The notes beneath the pieces are model-generated. The model had not been told where the DNA came from. It made no database searches and was given only the letters and a program-made list of their open reading frames with translations. Made by a program: the position numbers and the translations under genes. Positions 1 to 7,462 of a stretch of 64,000 bases of DNA are shown here, piece after piece (the stretch's first letter is position 1; each line of letters opens with the position of its first letter). Origin of the DNA: TK10-74A sp965217625. GTDB lineage: Bacteria > Chloroflexota > Dehalococcoidia > Bin125. The stretch is taken from assembly GCA_965217625.1 (NCBI GenBank), contig OZ244557.1:744001-808000 (forward strand). The letters run 5' to 3'.

Positions 1-875
1 ACGCGCTCTCGCCCGACCTGCGACGCCCGTTCTTCCGCCCCTCCGATGTCGAGCGCTACGCGACGCCCAACGCGCCCCGCGCCGGCGTCGCGATGCTGAC
101 CGGCTGCGTAATGCCCATGAGCCACCCCGAGACGCATCACGCCACGGCGCGCACGCTGTCGCGCAACGGCGTGCGGGTCACCGCCCCCGCGGGCCAAGTC
201 TGCTGCGGGGCGCTGCACGCCCACGGCGGCGACGTCGAAGCCGCGCGCGCGCTGGCGCGCCGCAACATCGACGCGTTCTCAGATGGCGACGGCTCGTCCG
301 ATGACGCCGCGCCCGGCGCGATCATCGTCAACGCCGCCGGCTGCGGGTCGCACATGAAGGAGTACGGCCACCTCCTGCGCGACGACGCGCGCTACGCCGA
401 CCGGGCGCGCGACTTCGCGGCCCGCGTGCGCGACGTGTCGGAGTATCTGCTCGAGGCCGGCTTCGACGCGCCGGGGGGGGCGCTGGAGCGCTCGGTCACC
501 TATCAGGACTCCTGCCATCTGGTGCACGCGCAGCGCGTCAAGGACGCGCCCCGCGCGCTCCTGCGGTCGATTCCGGGGCTCGACCTGCGCGAGATGCGCA
601 CGCCCGATCGCTGCTGCGGCAGCGCCGGCCTCTACTCGATCCTGCAAGGCGCGCTCTCGGGCGCGATCCTGCGCGACAAGATGGCCGACGTCGCGCAAAC
701 CGACGCCGACCAGGTCTGCTCGGCCAACCCCGGTTGCCTGCTCCAACTTGACGCCGGACTCCGACTTTATGTCGAGTCGGACGGTGCGCCGATGCGCAGC
801 GCCCACGTCATCGACCTGCTCGACGAGAGCTACCGCATCGCCGAGGGCGACGACTACGCGCGGCCGGATCGGTGA
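1..875 (+). CDS. glcF: Glycolate oxidase iron-sulfur subunit GlcF-like, 5'-truncated by window edge
   Basis: C-terminal part of a GlcF-family iron-sulfur subunit, which passes electrons from the flavin subunit of a glycolate or 2-hydroxyacid oxidase. The frame is open from base 3 with no start in the window, so the N-terminal 4Fe-4S ferredoxin part lies upstream; about 290 of the usual 400-440 residues are present. Two cysteine-rich CCG domains are visible: LTGCV near residue 32 with VCCG near 67, then SCH near 171, CCGSAG near 204 and a closing CSANPGC near 239. The flavin subunits (GlcD/GlcE) would be expected upstream. Other CCG-domain proteins (LutA, heterodisulfide reductase B) are alternatives. 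Confidence 0.85.
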   Translation, partial: ALSPDLRRPFFRPSDVERYATPNAPRAGVAMLTGCVMPMSHPETHHATARTLSRNGVRVTAPAGQVCCGALHAHGGDVEAARALARRNIDAFSDGDGSSDDAAPGAIIVNAAGCGSHMKEYGHLLRDDARYADRARDFAARVRDVSEYLLEAGFDAPGGALERSVTYQDSCHLVHAQRVKDAPRALLRSIPGLDLREMRTPDRCCGSAGLYSILQGALSGAILRDKMADVAQTDADQVCSANPGCLLQLDAGLRLYVESDGAPMRSAHVIDLLDESYRIAEGDDYARPDR

Positions 876-917
876 CCGCCGCGACCAGCGGCTAGACCAG
901 CGGCCGGAACCTCCCCT

Positions 918-973
918 CCGGTTCCCCCTCTCCATCGCTTCAGATGGAGAGGGGGTTAGGGGGTGAGGTTCCC
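918..973. repeat. Palindromic intergenic repeat, copy 1
   Basis: A perfect 13-bp inverted repeat (924-936 and 943-955, arms CCCCCTCTCCATC) with a 6-base loop, followed by a G-rich tail. The same unit occurs in reverse orientation at 3554-3608, so the solute-binding-protein gene lies between two inverted copies. It could act as a bidirectional terminator after glcF or be a REP-like dispersed element. The rest of the 876-1160 gap holds an AT-rich patch near 1026-1040 and a possible -10 hexamer. Confidence 0.8.
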
Positions 974-1090
974 GCCGCCCGCCCCGCCGCCCTAAGCGCA
1001 CACAAAACCCCCCGTCAACGGGCGTAAAAATAATGTTACATTGCCGTTACCTTCAATCGGTTGCCCCCACCCCCCCCTCCCCCCACGATC

Positions 1091-1096
1091 TATACT
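1091..1096 (+). promoter_or_regulatory. Possible -10 hexamer (TATACT) for the solute-binding protein gene
   Basis: TATACT lies 65 bases before the start codon at 1161. No good -35 box is at 16-18 bp; TTGCCC at 1061 is 24 bp away. The hexamer is supported because the same sequence recurs upstream of several other genes in this window. Confidence 0.4.
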
Positions 1097-1160
1097 ATGG
1101 GCGCTCGTGTACCGAGCGGTCTCACAAAGGGGCAGCCGGGAATCCAGAAAGGGGATTGTC

Positions 1161-3524
1161 ATGAGCAACCGGAACTACTGGACCGCCCTGCGACAGCGAA
1201 AGATCTCGCGTCGCACCATGTTGGGAGCCAGCGCCAAAGCCGGCGTTGGAGTTGCCGGGCTCGCGCTCGTCGGCTGCGGCGACGACGACGAGCCCGACGC
1301 CGGCGCCGTGGCGGCCGAACGGGCCGCCGCGGCCGCGGAAGAGGCCGCCGCCGCGGCGGTCGCCGCCGGGGAGGCGCGCGCCGCCGACTCCGAGGCCGCG
1401 GCCGCCGTCGCGGCCGAGGCGGCCGACGCCGCGGCCGACGCGGCAGACGCCGCGGGCGAGGCCTCCGCCGCGGCTTCGCAGGCGGCCGACGCCGCGGACG
1501 CGGCCGCCGCCCTGGCCGCCGAGGCGGCCGAATCGGAGGACGCCGCCAACGCGGCCGCCGCCGCGGAAGCCGCCGCGGCGGCGGCCGCCGCCGCAGCCGC
1601 CGCCGCATCCGCGGCCGGTGATCAGGCTGCCGCGGCCGTCGCCGCTGCAGCGTCCGAGGCGGCCGAGGCCGCCGCCCAGGCCGCCCGCGACGCCGCCGCC
1701 GCGGTCGAGGCCGGGACGGCCACCGCGGAGGCCGCCCAGGCCGCCATCGACGCCGCCGCCGAGGCGGCGGCCGCTGCGGCGGCTGCCGCCGGGGAGGCGT
1801 CCGCCGCCGCCGGGGAGGCCGCCGCCACCGCCGCTGAGACCGCCGCCAGCACCGAGGCCGTCGCCGAAGCCGCGGCCGAAACCGCCGCGGCCGCTGTCAT
1901 GGCGGCCGAAGAGGCCGCCGACGCGGCCCAGGAGGCCGCCGAGAGCGCGGCCATGGCGGCAGCGGAGCCGGAGGGCCCGGCTGTGGGCTCCACCGACTTC
2001 GACGCCACGGTGCGCATCACCATCCCGCAGGCGGCGGGCGGCACCGACCCCATGGGGCCGGGCAGCAATCAGCCCCAGGCGTGGATGCTCCGTGACTCTT
2101 TGGGACAGTTCGACCAGTTCTCGAGGGAACTGGTGGCGCGCGCGGGGACCTTCGAGTGGATCGACGACTTCACGGCGGCCCTGGTCCACGTCAAGCCGGG
2201 CATGACGTTCCATGACGGCGCGCCCGTGACCGCGGCGGACATCAAGTTCTCGTTCGACCGGCAAGGCGGCATTGGCCTCTACAACCCCGACGGCAAATTC
2301 GACTCCCGCGCCACCTACGTCACCGGCGCCATCCGGGATGAGGTCACCGTGGCGGACGAGCTCACCGCGCACGTCCCGCTCAACACGGACGCGTCGGCGT
2401 TTGCCTCGCTGGCGATCCTGGGCATTGTGCCAAAGCACCTCATCGAGGAGATCGGCGACCAAGCGTACAACAACTTCGCGGTGGCCGGCGGCCCCTTCAA
2501 GCTCGTGTCGTACGAGCCGGACGATCAGGTGACGAGTGTGCGTTTCGAGGACTACCACGTCGAGGCCGGCTCGACGCACCGCGTGCACAAGCCCTACATC
2601 AAGAAGCTCCAGCAGATCGTGCGGCCGGAGCCGCTGGCCCACGTGGCCGCGCTGGAGGCCGGCGAGGCCGACATGTCGCTGATCCTGCCGCCGGACCAGG
2701 CGGAGACCTTCCTCGACAGCGATGATTTCTATGTCCTCTACTCCAGTGGCGTCGACAACTGGAACATCACCATGAACACGCTGCGGCCGCTGGCCGACGG
2801 ATCGACGCCGTTCCAGGACATCCGCGTGCGCCGGGCGATGAACCACGCCGTCAACATCGAAGCGATCATCGACTCCCTCACGGGCCGGGAGAAACGGGCG
2901 TACGGGATCGCGTCCAGCTCGATCGGCGCCCTGACGGACGAACAGAAGGCGCGGCTGACCTACGAGTACAACCCGGACAAGGCGCGCGCCCTGATGGCCG
3001 AGGCCGGCTACGCGGACGGCTTCCACACCCCCTTCTGGGTCCACAAGGGCTACCTCCCCGGCACGGAGGCGGGCGGGCTGGCCATCGCGCAGGACCTGGA
3101 GAAGATTGGCATCACGACAGACTTCCAGGCCGATGTGCATGCCGTCTTCCGGCCGCGCCTGGGGCTGATTGGCGAGGACGGCATCCACGAGGCGCCGGGA
3201 CTGCACTTCTACTTCATCAACCATTTCCCGGATCCGGTCAGCAATATCAACGCGCATTACTCTGAGACCGGCTCGATCGCGCACGGGCAATACCCGGACT
3301 CCGGCCTCCAAGAGCTCGTCGAGGCGACGCGCACGGCGTTCGATCACGAGGAGCGCGTGCAGGCCATCAACGACCTTGCGGTCGCCGCCTACGAGAACGC
3401 GAGCTTCCTCTTCCTCATCGAGCCGATCGGGACGGGCGTCCTGCGGAATAACCTCGAATGGATCAACCACGGCGGCCGCCAGGATCACTTCAACTACTGG
3501 GGGATCCGGCCGATGGTCACGTAG
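1161..3524 (+). CDS. ABC transporter substrate-binding lipoprotein (SBP family 5) with Tat-type signal and long Ala-rich tether
   Basis: Extracytoplasmic binding protein of the peptide/oligopeptide family 5. Start chosen at 1161 (preceded by AGAAAGGGGA). The N terminus has SRRTML after a basic stretch, a hydrophobic core and LVGC, with Cys39 as lipidation site: a twin-arginine lipoprotein signal. Residues about 47-272 are almost only Ala with regularly spaced Glu/Asp, probably a long helix or coiled coil lifting the binding domain off the membrane. The SBP_bac_5-like domain fills about 275-787 (787 aa in total; family members without the insert are 500-600). No permease or ATPase gene lies beside it, so it is an orphan or works with a distant transporter. 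Ligand unknown. Flanked by inverted palindromic repeats. Confidence 0.9.
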   Translation: MSNRNYWTALRQRKISRRTMLGASAKAGVGVAGLALVGCGDDDEPDAGAVAAERAAAAAEEAAAAAVAAGEARAADSEAAAAVAAEAADAAADAADAAGEASAAASQAADAADAAAALAAEAAESEDAANAAAAAEAAAAAAAAAAAAASAAGDQAAAAVAAAASEAAEAAAQAARDAAAAVEAGTATAEAAQAAIDAAAEAAAAAAAAAGEASAAAGEAAATAAETAASTEAVAEAAAETAAAAVMAAEEAADAAQEAAESAAMAAAEPEGPAVGSTDFDATVRITIPQAAGGTDPMGPGSNQPQAWMLRDSLGQFDQFSRELVARAGTFEWIDDFTAALVHVKPGMTFHDGAPVTAADIKFSFDRQGGIGLYNPDGKFDSRATYVTGAIRDEVTVADELTAHVPLNTDASAFASLAILGIVPKHLIEEIGDQAYNNFAVAGGPFKLVSYEPDDQVTSVRFEDYHVEAGSTHRVHKPYIKKLQQIVRPEPLAHVAALEAGEADMSLILPPDQAETFLDSDDFYVLYSSGVDNWNITMNTLRPLADGSTPFQDIRVRRAMNHAVNIEAIIDSLTGREKRAYGIASSSIGALTDEQKARLTYEYNPDKARALMAEAGYADGFHTPFWVHKGYLPGTEAGGLAIAQDLEKIGITTDFQADVHAVFRPRLGLIGEDGIHEAPGLHFYFINHFPDPVSNINAHYSETGSIAHGQYPDSGLQELVEATRTAFDHEERVQAINDLAVAAYENASFLFLIEPIGTGVLRNNLEWINHGGRQDHFNYWGIRPMVT

Positions 3525-3553
3525 CCGCGCGGCAGGTGCCGGCGCGCGACGCC

Positions 3554-3608
3554 GGGAACCTCACCCCTCACCCCCTCTCCATCTGAAGCGATGGAGAGGG
3601 GGGACCGG
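3554..3608. repeat. Palindromic intergenic repeat, copy 2 (inverted relative to copy 1)
   Basis: Arms 3571-3583 and 3590-3602 match copy 1 in reverse complement, including flanking GGGAACC and ACCGG segments. It sits just downstream of the solute-binding-protein stop codon and directly abuts the repeat half into which the IS inserted. Confidence 0.8.
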
Positions 3609-3622
3609 TTCCCTCTCCCTCT

Positions 3623-4809
3623 GGAGACCTGCGCGTAAATCGATGTGGCGCGGTCTGGGTGGGTTGCGGTGTGGTGGGTGGTTTGATGCCGGCGTGAGGC
3701 GGGTGTCGGCGTGAGGCGGGGGTCGGGCGGCCGCGGTGCAGCGCGTTGGCGGTGGCGGGCGGCCGGCGGGGCGCCTCAGGCGAGCAGCGCGTCGGCGCGG
3801 CGGAGGTTGTAGGCCATGCAGGTGAAGAGCAGTTCGAGCGCGTTGCGTTCGAGCCCGCGGTAGCGCACGCGGCGGTAGCCGTAGTGCTGTTTGAGCGTCG
3901 CGAAGACCCGCTCGACGGCCGACCGGCGGCGTTCGATCAGGCGGTTGCGGCGCTGCTGCCAGTGGGGCAGCCGGGCCAGGTGCTTGTGCCGCCGGTGCGC
4001 GATCCGGTCCTTGACCCCGGCCGCGCGCAGCCGCCGCCGGCGGTCCTGATGCTCGTAGGCGCGGTCGGCGTAGACGGCCCGCTCGTCGCCCACGATCAAG
4101 TGGTCGGCGACCTGCGACTCGTTCACGTGCGCGGGGCGCAGCTCGGCCCGGCGGACCAGGCCCGACCCCTGGTCCACGCCCAGATGGGCTTGGTAGCCGA
4201 AGTACGCGCGGCCGCGCTTGCGCGTCCAACTGGCGTCCGGGTCGCGGGGGCTGCGCCCGCCCGGGCCGGCGCCCGGGCCCGGGCGGCGCACCTGCGCCTC
4301 GACCACGGTGGCGTCCAACAGCGCGCCCTGCTTGACCACCAGCCCCCGCGCCTCCAACTGCCGGTTCAGTTCGGCGAACAGCCGCGGCGCCAGCCCGCGC
4401 CGCGCCAGCTGCCGCCGGAAGCGGCTCACGGTCGCCCGGTCCGGCGCGTCCTCCTGCAGCCCCAGCCCGACGAAGCGGCGGAACGAGAGGCGGTCCCAGA
4501 GCGCCGCCTCCAACTCCTCGTCCGAGAGGTCGTACCACTCCCCCAAGAGCAACGCCTTGACCATCAGCAGCGGCGGGTAGGCCGGCCGCCCGCGCGGCGC
4601 GGCGTAGACCACCGACACGATCTCCGCCAACGGCGCCCAGTCGACCAACGCCGTGATCCGCTCCAGCCGCGCGTTGCGCCCCAACCGCGCCGGCGCCAAG
4701 GCCTCCATGAACGTCTCGCCGCCGGACTCGCGATGCATGGCCGATCCCCTTTGCAAGACCCTCAGCCTCGACCATGATCGCACATCCACCGATTTACGCG
4801 CAGGTCTCC
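3623..4809 (-). mobile_element. IS5-family insertion sequence, 1187 bp, apparently intact
   Basis: Ends are a perfect 20-bp terminal inverted repeat starting GGAGACCTGCGCG (3623-3642 and 4790-4809). TCT flanks both sides (3620-3622 and 4810-4812); if the true ends are GAGACC the duplicated target could be CTCTG, because the site is palindromic. One transposase gene fills it. Joining the outer flanks rebuilds the CCCTCTCCC-TCT-GGGAGAGGG palindrome seen intact at 23441-23480, so the element jumped into a dispersed repeat. The clean ends suggest recent insertion. Confidence 0.9.
3776..4738 (-). CDS. IS5-family DDE transposase
   Basis: Transposase of 320 residues. The start at 4738 is preceded by AAAGGGGATCGG. 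Residues about 1-95 form the DUF772-type N-terminal domain (WYDLSDEELEAAL, DRLSFRRFVGL). The DDE core shows LLDATVVEAQ (first Asp), YADRAYEHQ (second Asp in a DxAY context) and RSAVERVFATLKQ (Glu). The length suits the family and the frame is uninterrupted, so the enzyme is probably active. It lies within perfect 20-bp inverted repeats. Confidence 0.93.
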   Translation of the reverse strand: MHRESGGETFMEALAPARLGRNARLERITALVDWAPLAEIVSVVYAAPRGRPAYPPLLMVKALLLGEWYDLSDEELEAALWDRLSFRRFVGLGLQEDAPDRATVSRFRRQLARRGLAPRLFAELNRQLEARGLVVKQGALLDATVVEAQVRRPGPGAGPGGRSPRDPDASWTRKRGRAYFGYQAHLGVDQGSGLVRRAELRPAHVNESQVADHLIVGDERAVYADRAYEHQDRRRRLRAAGVKDRIAHRRHKHLARLPHWQQRRNRLIERRRSAVERVFATLKQHYGYRRVRYRGLERNALELLFTCMAYNLRRADALLA

Positions 4810-4890
4810 TCTGGGAGAGGGCTAGGGTGAGGGCCCGCGCCCGCCGAGGCCCCCTCACCCCCACCCTCTCCCTCAGAGACAGGGGGTTAG
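4810..4890. repeat. Interrupted half of dispersed CCCTCTCCC palindrome plus a second related unit
   Basis: The first part (TCTGGGAGAGGGCTAGGGTG) continues the repeat half at 3605-3622 cut by the IS. It is followed by a second C/T-rich unit with the CCCTCACCC...CCCTCTCCCTC pattern and a G-rich tail. Such units also lie upstream of guaA. No coding sequence was seen between the transposase start and the antitoxin at 5104. Confidence 0.75.
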
Positions 4891-4894
4891 GGAA

Positions 4895-4914
4895 GGGCGG
4901 TTCGCGAACCGCCC
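4895..4914. repeat. 20-bp perfect palindrome
   Basis: GGGCGGTTCGCGAACCGCCC is fully self-complementary. It lies between two other palindromic repeats in the IS-to-antitoxin gap. Palindromes of this type are frequent intergenic repeats in GC-rich bacteria; function unknown. Confidence 0.8.
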
Positions 4915-4923
4915 CTACGGGAT

Positions 4924-4966
4924 CTCGCCTCCCTCTCCATTGCCGAGCAATGGAGAGGGAGGCGAG
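4924..4966. repeat. Large inverted repeat, 19-bp perfect arms
   Basis: Arms 4924-4942 and 4948-4966 (CTCGCCTCCCTCTCCATTG and its complement) enclose a 5-base loop. The core CCTCTCCAT/ATGGAGAGG is shared with the repeats at 918 and 3554, so this is a longer member of the same family. It would make a very stable hairpin. Confidence 0.85.
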
Positions 4967-5091
4967 AGGGTGAGGTTCTGGCGCGCGACCGCACGCCGGC
5001 GCATCTGAAGTGAGGGGGTGAGGTCGGTCGTGCCCCAGGCGCCACCGGTTCCCCCCAGGCCGCGCCGCCCCACGTGACCGGCAATCTGGTC

Positions 5092-5097
5092 TACAAT
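5092..5097 (+). promoter_or_regulatory. -10 hexamer (TACAAT) giving a probable leaderless antitoxin mRNA
   Basis: TACAAT ends 6 nt before the antitoxin ATG at 5104, so transcription would begin at or next to the start codon. No Shine-Dalgarno is present. nfeD at 34440 has the same geometry. Confidence 0.5.
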
Positions 5098-5103
5098 CGG
5101 ACC

Positions 5104-5355
5104 ATGATCCGGGTCAACATCGCCGACGCCAAAGCACACCTCTCCCGCTACCTCGGCCGCGTCGAGCAGGGCGAGACGATCCTGCTCTGCCGGCGCAACG
5201 TGCCCGTCGCCGAGATCCGCCCGCTGCCCAAGCGCCCCGGCGGCCTCCGCCCCGTCGGCATCGACCGCGGCATGGACGTCCCGCCCAGCTTCTTCGAGCC
5301 GCTCCCTGACGACATGCTTGCGGCCTCGTCGCCCAGGCGATCCTCCACCACATGA
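5104..5355 (+). CDS. Type II antitoxin, Phd/YefM family, C terminus altered
   Basis: Antitoxin of 83 residues. Such proteins bind their own promoter and neutralise a PIN-type toxin. The start at 5104 gives the family N terminus MIRVNIADAKAHLSRYL, followed by GETILLCRRNVPVAEIRPL. The protein tracks the family as far as FEPLPDDMLAA, then ends in SSPRRSSTT, which is not family-like. The bases after that point, in another frame, encode the tail of a VapC-like toxin, so a deletion removed the antitoxin end and most of the toxin. DNA binding may persist, but a partner toxin is no longer encoded here. Confidence 0.8.
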   Translation: MIRVNIADAKAHLSRYLGRVEQGETILLCRRNVPVAEIRPLPKRPGGLRPVGIDRGMDVPPSFFEPLPDDMLAASSPRRSSTT

Positions 5356-5411
5356 CCATCGTCACGCCCGACCAGGCCATCGCCCAGTACCCCGCCCCCG
5401 TCCTCTGGTAG
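5331..5411 (+). pseudogene. Remnant of a VapC-like PIN-domain toxin (C-terminal ~26 residues)
   Basis: In the frame starting at 5331 the sequence reads AQAILHHMTIVTPDQAIAQY followed by PAPVLW and TAG at 5409-5411. This resembles the C-terminal end of PIN toxins (TxVTPDxxIxxYPVxVLW). The upstream part of the toxin, with the acidic catalytic residues, is missing, and the segment overlaps the altered antitoxin 3' end out of frame. This is best explained by an internal deletion of roughly 350-400 bp (inference). Confidence 0.75.
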
Positions 5412-5478
5412 CGCCACCCTCGCCGCCTTCCGGGCCGGGTCGCCGGCCGGCTGTATGCTGCGCGCCAGGAGGACCGGC

Positions 5479-5985
5479 ATGAACATCGACAGCCGGGCGC
5501 TGCGCAACACGCTGGGGCGGTTCCCCACCGGCGTGACCGTGATGACCTCGGGCGCGCCGGGCATGGAGTACGGCATGACCTGCCAGTCGTTCTCCTCGCT
5601 CTCGCTCGACCCCCCGCTGGTCCTGGTCTGCGTCGCCAACGGGGCCGGCATCCTGCCGATGCTCGAGCAGACGGGCGCATTCACGGTCAACGTCCTCAGC
5701 GCCGCCCAGGAGTCGCTCTCGGGCTTCTTCGCGAGCAGCAGCCGGCCCCCGCCGCCGCATCAGTTCGACGACGTGGCGCACAGCCCCGGCGCGACCGGCA
5801 CGGCCCGCATCACGGGCGCAACCACGGTCTTCGACTGCCGCCTGCACGCGCTGCTCGACGGCGGCGACCACCGCATCGTCGTGGGCGCGGTCGCGGCCTT
5901 CGAGAACACGGGCGACGACCCGCCGATCCTCTTCTTCCAGGGCGCGTACCGGACCCTCGCGGACGTCCCCCCAGGCGACGCCTAG
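5479..5985 (+). CDS. Flavin reductase family protein (FMN-binding split barrel)
   Basis: Protein of 168 residues; the start at 5479 has AGGAGGACCGG upstream. The N terminus carries the family signature FPTGVTVMTS and MTCQSFSSLSLDPPLVLVC, typical of NAD(P)H:flavin oxidoreductases that supply reduced flavin to two-component monooxygenases. Later parts (GAFTVNVLS, ILFFQGAYRTL) also fit. Its stop overlaps the GTG start of the next gene by one base, so the two are probably co-translated. No monooxygenase partner is adjacent, so the substrate is unknown. Confidence 0.85.
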   Translation: MNIDSRALRNTLGRFPTGVTVMTSGAPGMEYGMTCQSFSSLSLDPPLVLVCVANGAGILPMLEQTGAFTVNVLSAAQESLSGFFASSSRPPPPHQFDDVAHSPGATGTARITGATTVFDCRLHALLDGGDHRIVVGAVAAFENTGDDPPILFFQGAYRTLADVPPGDA

Positions 5986-6551
5986 TGCCCAAGCCGGCGC
6001 CGGACTCCGCGCACGGGGGCTCCGTCCACCTGCTCTGGCTCGACCCGCCCATCGCGGCCGGCGACTACGCGCCCGCGATCTGGGTGCCGCTGACCCGGCT
6101 GCTGGCCGCGCACCGCCGTCTGCTCACGATGGCGCAGCGGCTGCCCGAGCGGGTCTGGGCCGCGCCGAGCGAGATCGCCGGCTGGCGGCGTCGCGACGTG
6201 CTGGCGCATCTGGCGTCGCAGGGGGCGCAGCACCATCGGCCGCTCGTCGCCGTGCTGGCGGGCGCGCCGCTGACCGGCTGGCGGCCGGACCCGTGCGACG
6301 CCTCGATCGACACCGACGCCTGGAACCGGCGCGCCGTCGCGGCCCGGCGCGAGTGGCCCATCGCCCGGCTGGCCGGGGAGCTGGAGGCGAACCTGGCCGA
6401 GTCGCTGCGCCTCTGGGCCGCGATCGAGGCCGGGCAGCTGCTGCAGCCGTACGGGCTCGCCCCCCACCTGCTGGCGGGCATCGAGACGCACGCGACGCAC
6501 CTCGACGAGCACGCCGACCAGATCGTCAACGGCCCGCAGATGCTGCGCTGA
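5985..6551 (+). CDS. DinB-like / maleylpyruvate isomerase N-terminal-like protein
   Basis: Protein of 188 residues, probably a four-helix bundle of the DinB/MDMPI superfamily. Visible hints are LTRLLAAHRRLLTMAQRLPE, WRRRDVLAHLASQGAQHHRP with a histidine at the usual metal position, and ETHATHLDEHADQ near the C terminus. Proteins of this type are often metal-binding thiol transferases, but no substrate can be named. It starts with GTG overlapping the flavin reductase stop (TAGTG). It converges with the S49 peptidase gene, 6 bp apart. Confidence 0.55.
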   Translation: MPKPAPDSAHGGSVHLLWLDPPIAAGDYAPAIWVPLTRLLAAHRRLLTMAQRLPERVWAAPSEIAGWRRRDVLAHLASQGAQHHRPLVAVLAGAPLTGWRPDPCDASIDTDAWNRRAVAARREWPIARLAGELEANLAESLRLWAAIEAGQLLQPYGLAPHLLAGIETHATHLDEHADQIVNGPQMLR

Positions 6552-6557
6552 GCGCGG

Positions 6558-7385
6558 CTACAGCCGCGGTGCGCCGATGGCGGCGCGGTGCAGCCGCTCG
6601 GCCGTCGCGACGGCGATCCGGTCCGCGACGGCCACCGCCGCGCTATCGACCATGGCCGCGGCGGCCCGGTTGAAGATCATCTGGGCCAGGCTGCGCTTGG
6701 GTCGCAGGACCACCGGCCGGGGCTCGATCTCGGCGCGCGCCGCGACCCAGTCCACCGCGTCGTCCAGGCTGCCGATCTCGTCGATCAGCCCCACCTCGCG
6801 CGCCTTGCCGCCCAGGAAGACCTCGCCGGTGGCGATGGCGCTGATCTGATCGGCGCTCAGCTTCGGGCGGCCCTCCTGCACGATCTCCACGAAGCGCACG
6901 TAGATCTCGTTCAGGAACTCCTGCTCGCGGGCCTGCTCCTCCTCGGTCGCGGCGCGGAAGATGGACCCCATGTCCTTGTAGTCGCCCGTCTTCGCGACGC
7001 GCATCTCGACCCCCACCTTGGCCAGCAGGTCCTCGACCATCGGCCGCAGCGAGATCACTCCGATCGAGCCGACCACGGAGCTGGGCAGCGCGAAGATCCG
7101 CTCCCCCGCGCAGGCGACCATGTAGCTGCCCGACGCGCCCACGCCGCGCACGGCCGCGACCAGAGGCTTGCGCTTGGCCAGCGCCCGCGCCGCCAGGTAG
7201 ATGTCCTCCGACGCGTAGGGGCTGCCGCCGGGCGAATCGATGTCGAGCACGACGGCCTTGTAGCGCGGGTTCTCGCGCACCTCGCGCAGCAGCTGCGTGA
7301 ACTCGCGGGCGTGCAGCTTGACGCCGATCACGCCGCTCAGCTCGATCACGGCCACGCGCGGCGGCAAGAATGTGTTCAGGTCCAT
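6558..7385 (-). CDS. sppA: S49 family peptidase (SppA-like), no signal or membrane segment
   Basis: Serine protease of 275 residues in the signal-peptide-peptidase A family. The start at 7385 has CCAAGGAGAG upstream. The Ser/Lys dyad is visible: Ser85 in VGASGSYMVA and Lys137 in AKTGDYKDMGS, as in the single-domain 36K form. LDIDSPGGSPYASEDIY matches the conserved core. Classical SppA has an N-terminal membrane anchor; here the protein begins MDLNTFLPPRVAVIELSG with none, so it may act in the cytoplasm or peripherally at the membrane. It is not clearly in an operon. Confidence 0.88.
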   Translation of the reverse strand: MDLNTFLPPRVAVIELSGVIGVKLHAREFTQLLREVRENPRYKAVVLDIDSPGGSPYASEDIYLAARALAKRKPLVAAVRGVGASGSYMVACAGERIFALPSSVVGSIGVISLRPMVEDLLAKVGVEMRVAKTGDYKDMGSIFRAATEEEQAREQEFLNEIYVRFVEIVQEGRPKLSADQISAIATGEVFLGGKAREVGLIDEIGSLDDAVDWVAARAEIEPRPVVLRPKRSLAQMIFNRAAAAMVDSAAVAVADRIAVATAERLHRAAIGAPRL

Positions 7386-7462
7386 CACGGCTCTCCTTGG
7401 CTTCCCCGGACGCGCGTTCATCTTCGCGGGCGCCTTGAAGGGAGGCAATCAACCACGTCTTC

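Noticed and set aside
1122..3488. Long minus-strand frame opposite the solute-binding-protein gene, plus other frames through the Ala-rich region
   Set aside because: Open only because of GC-only codons; the sense frame has a signal peptide, lipobox and binding-protein domain.
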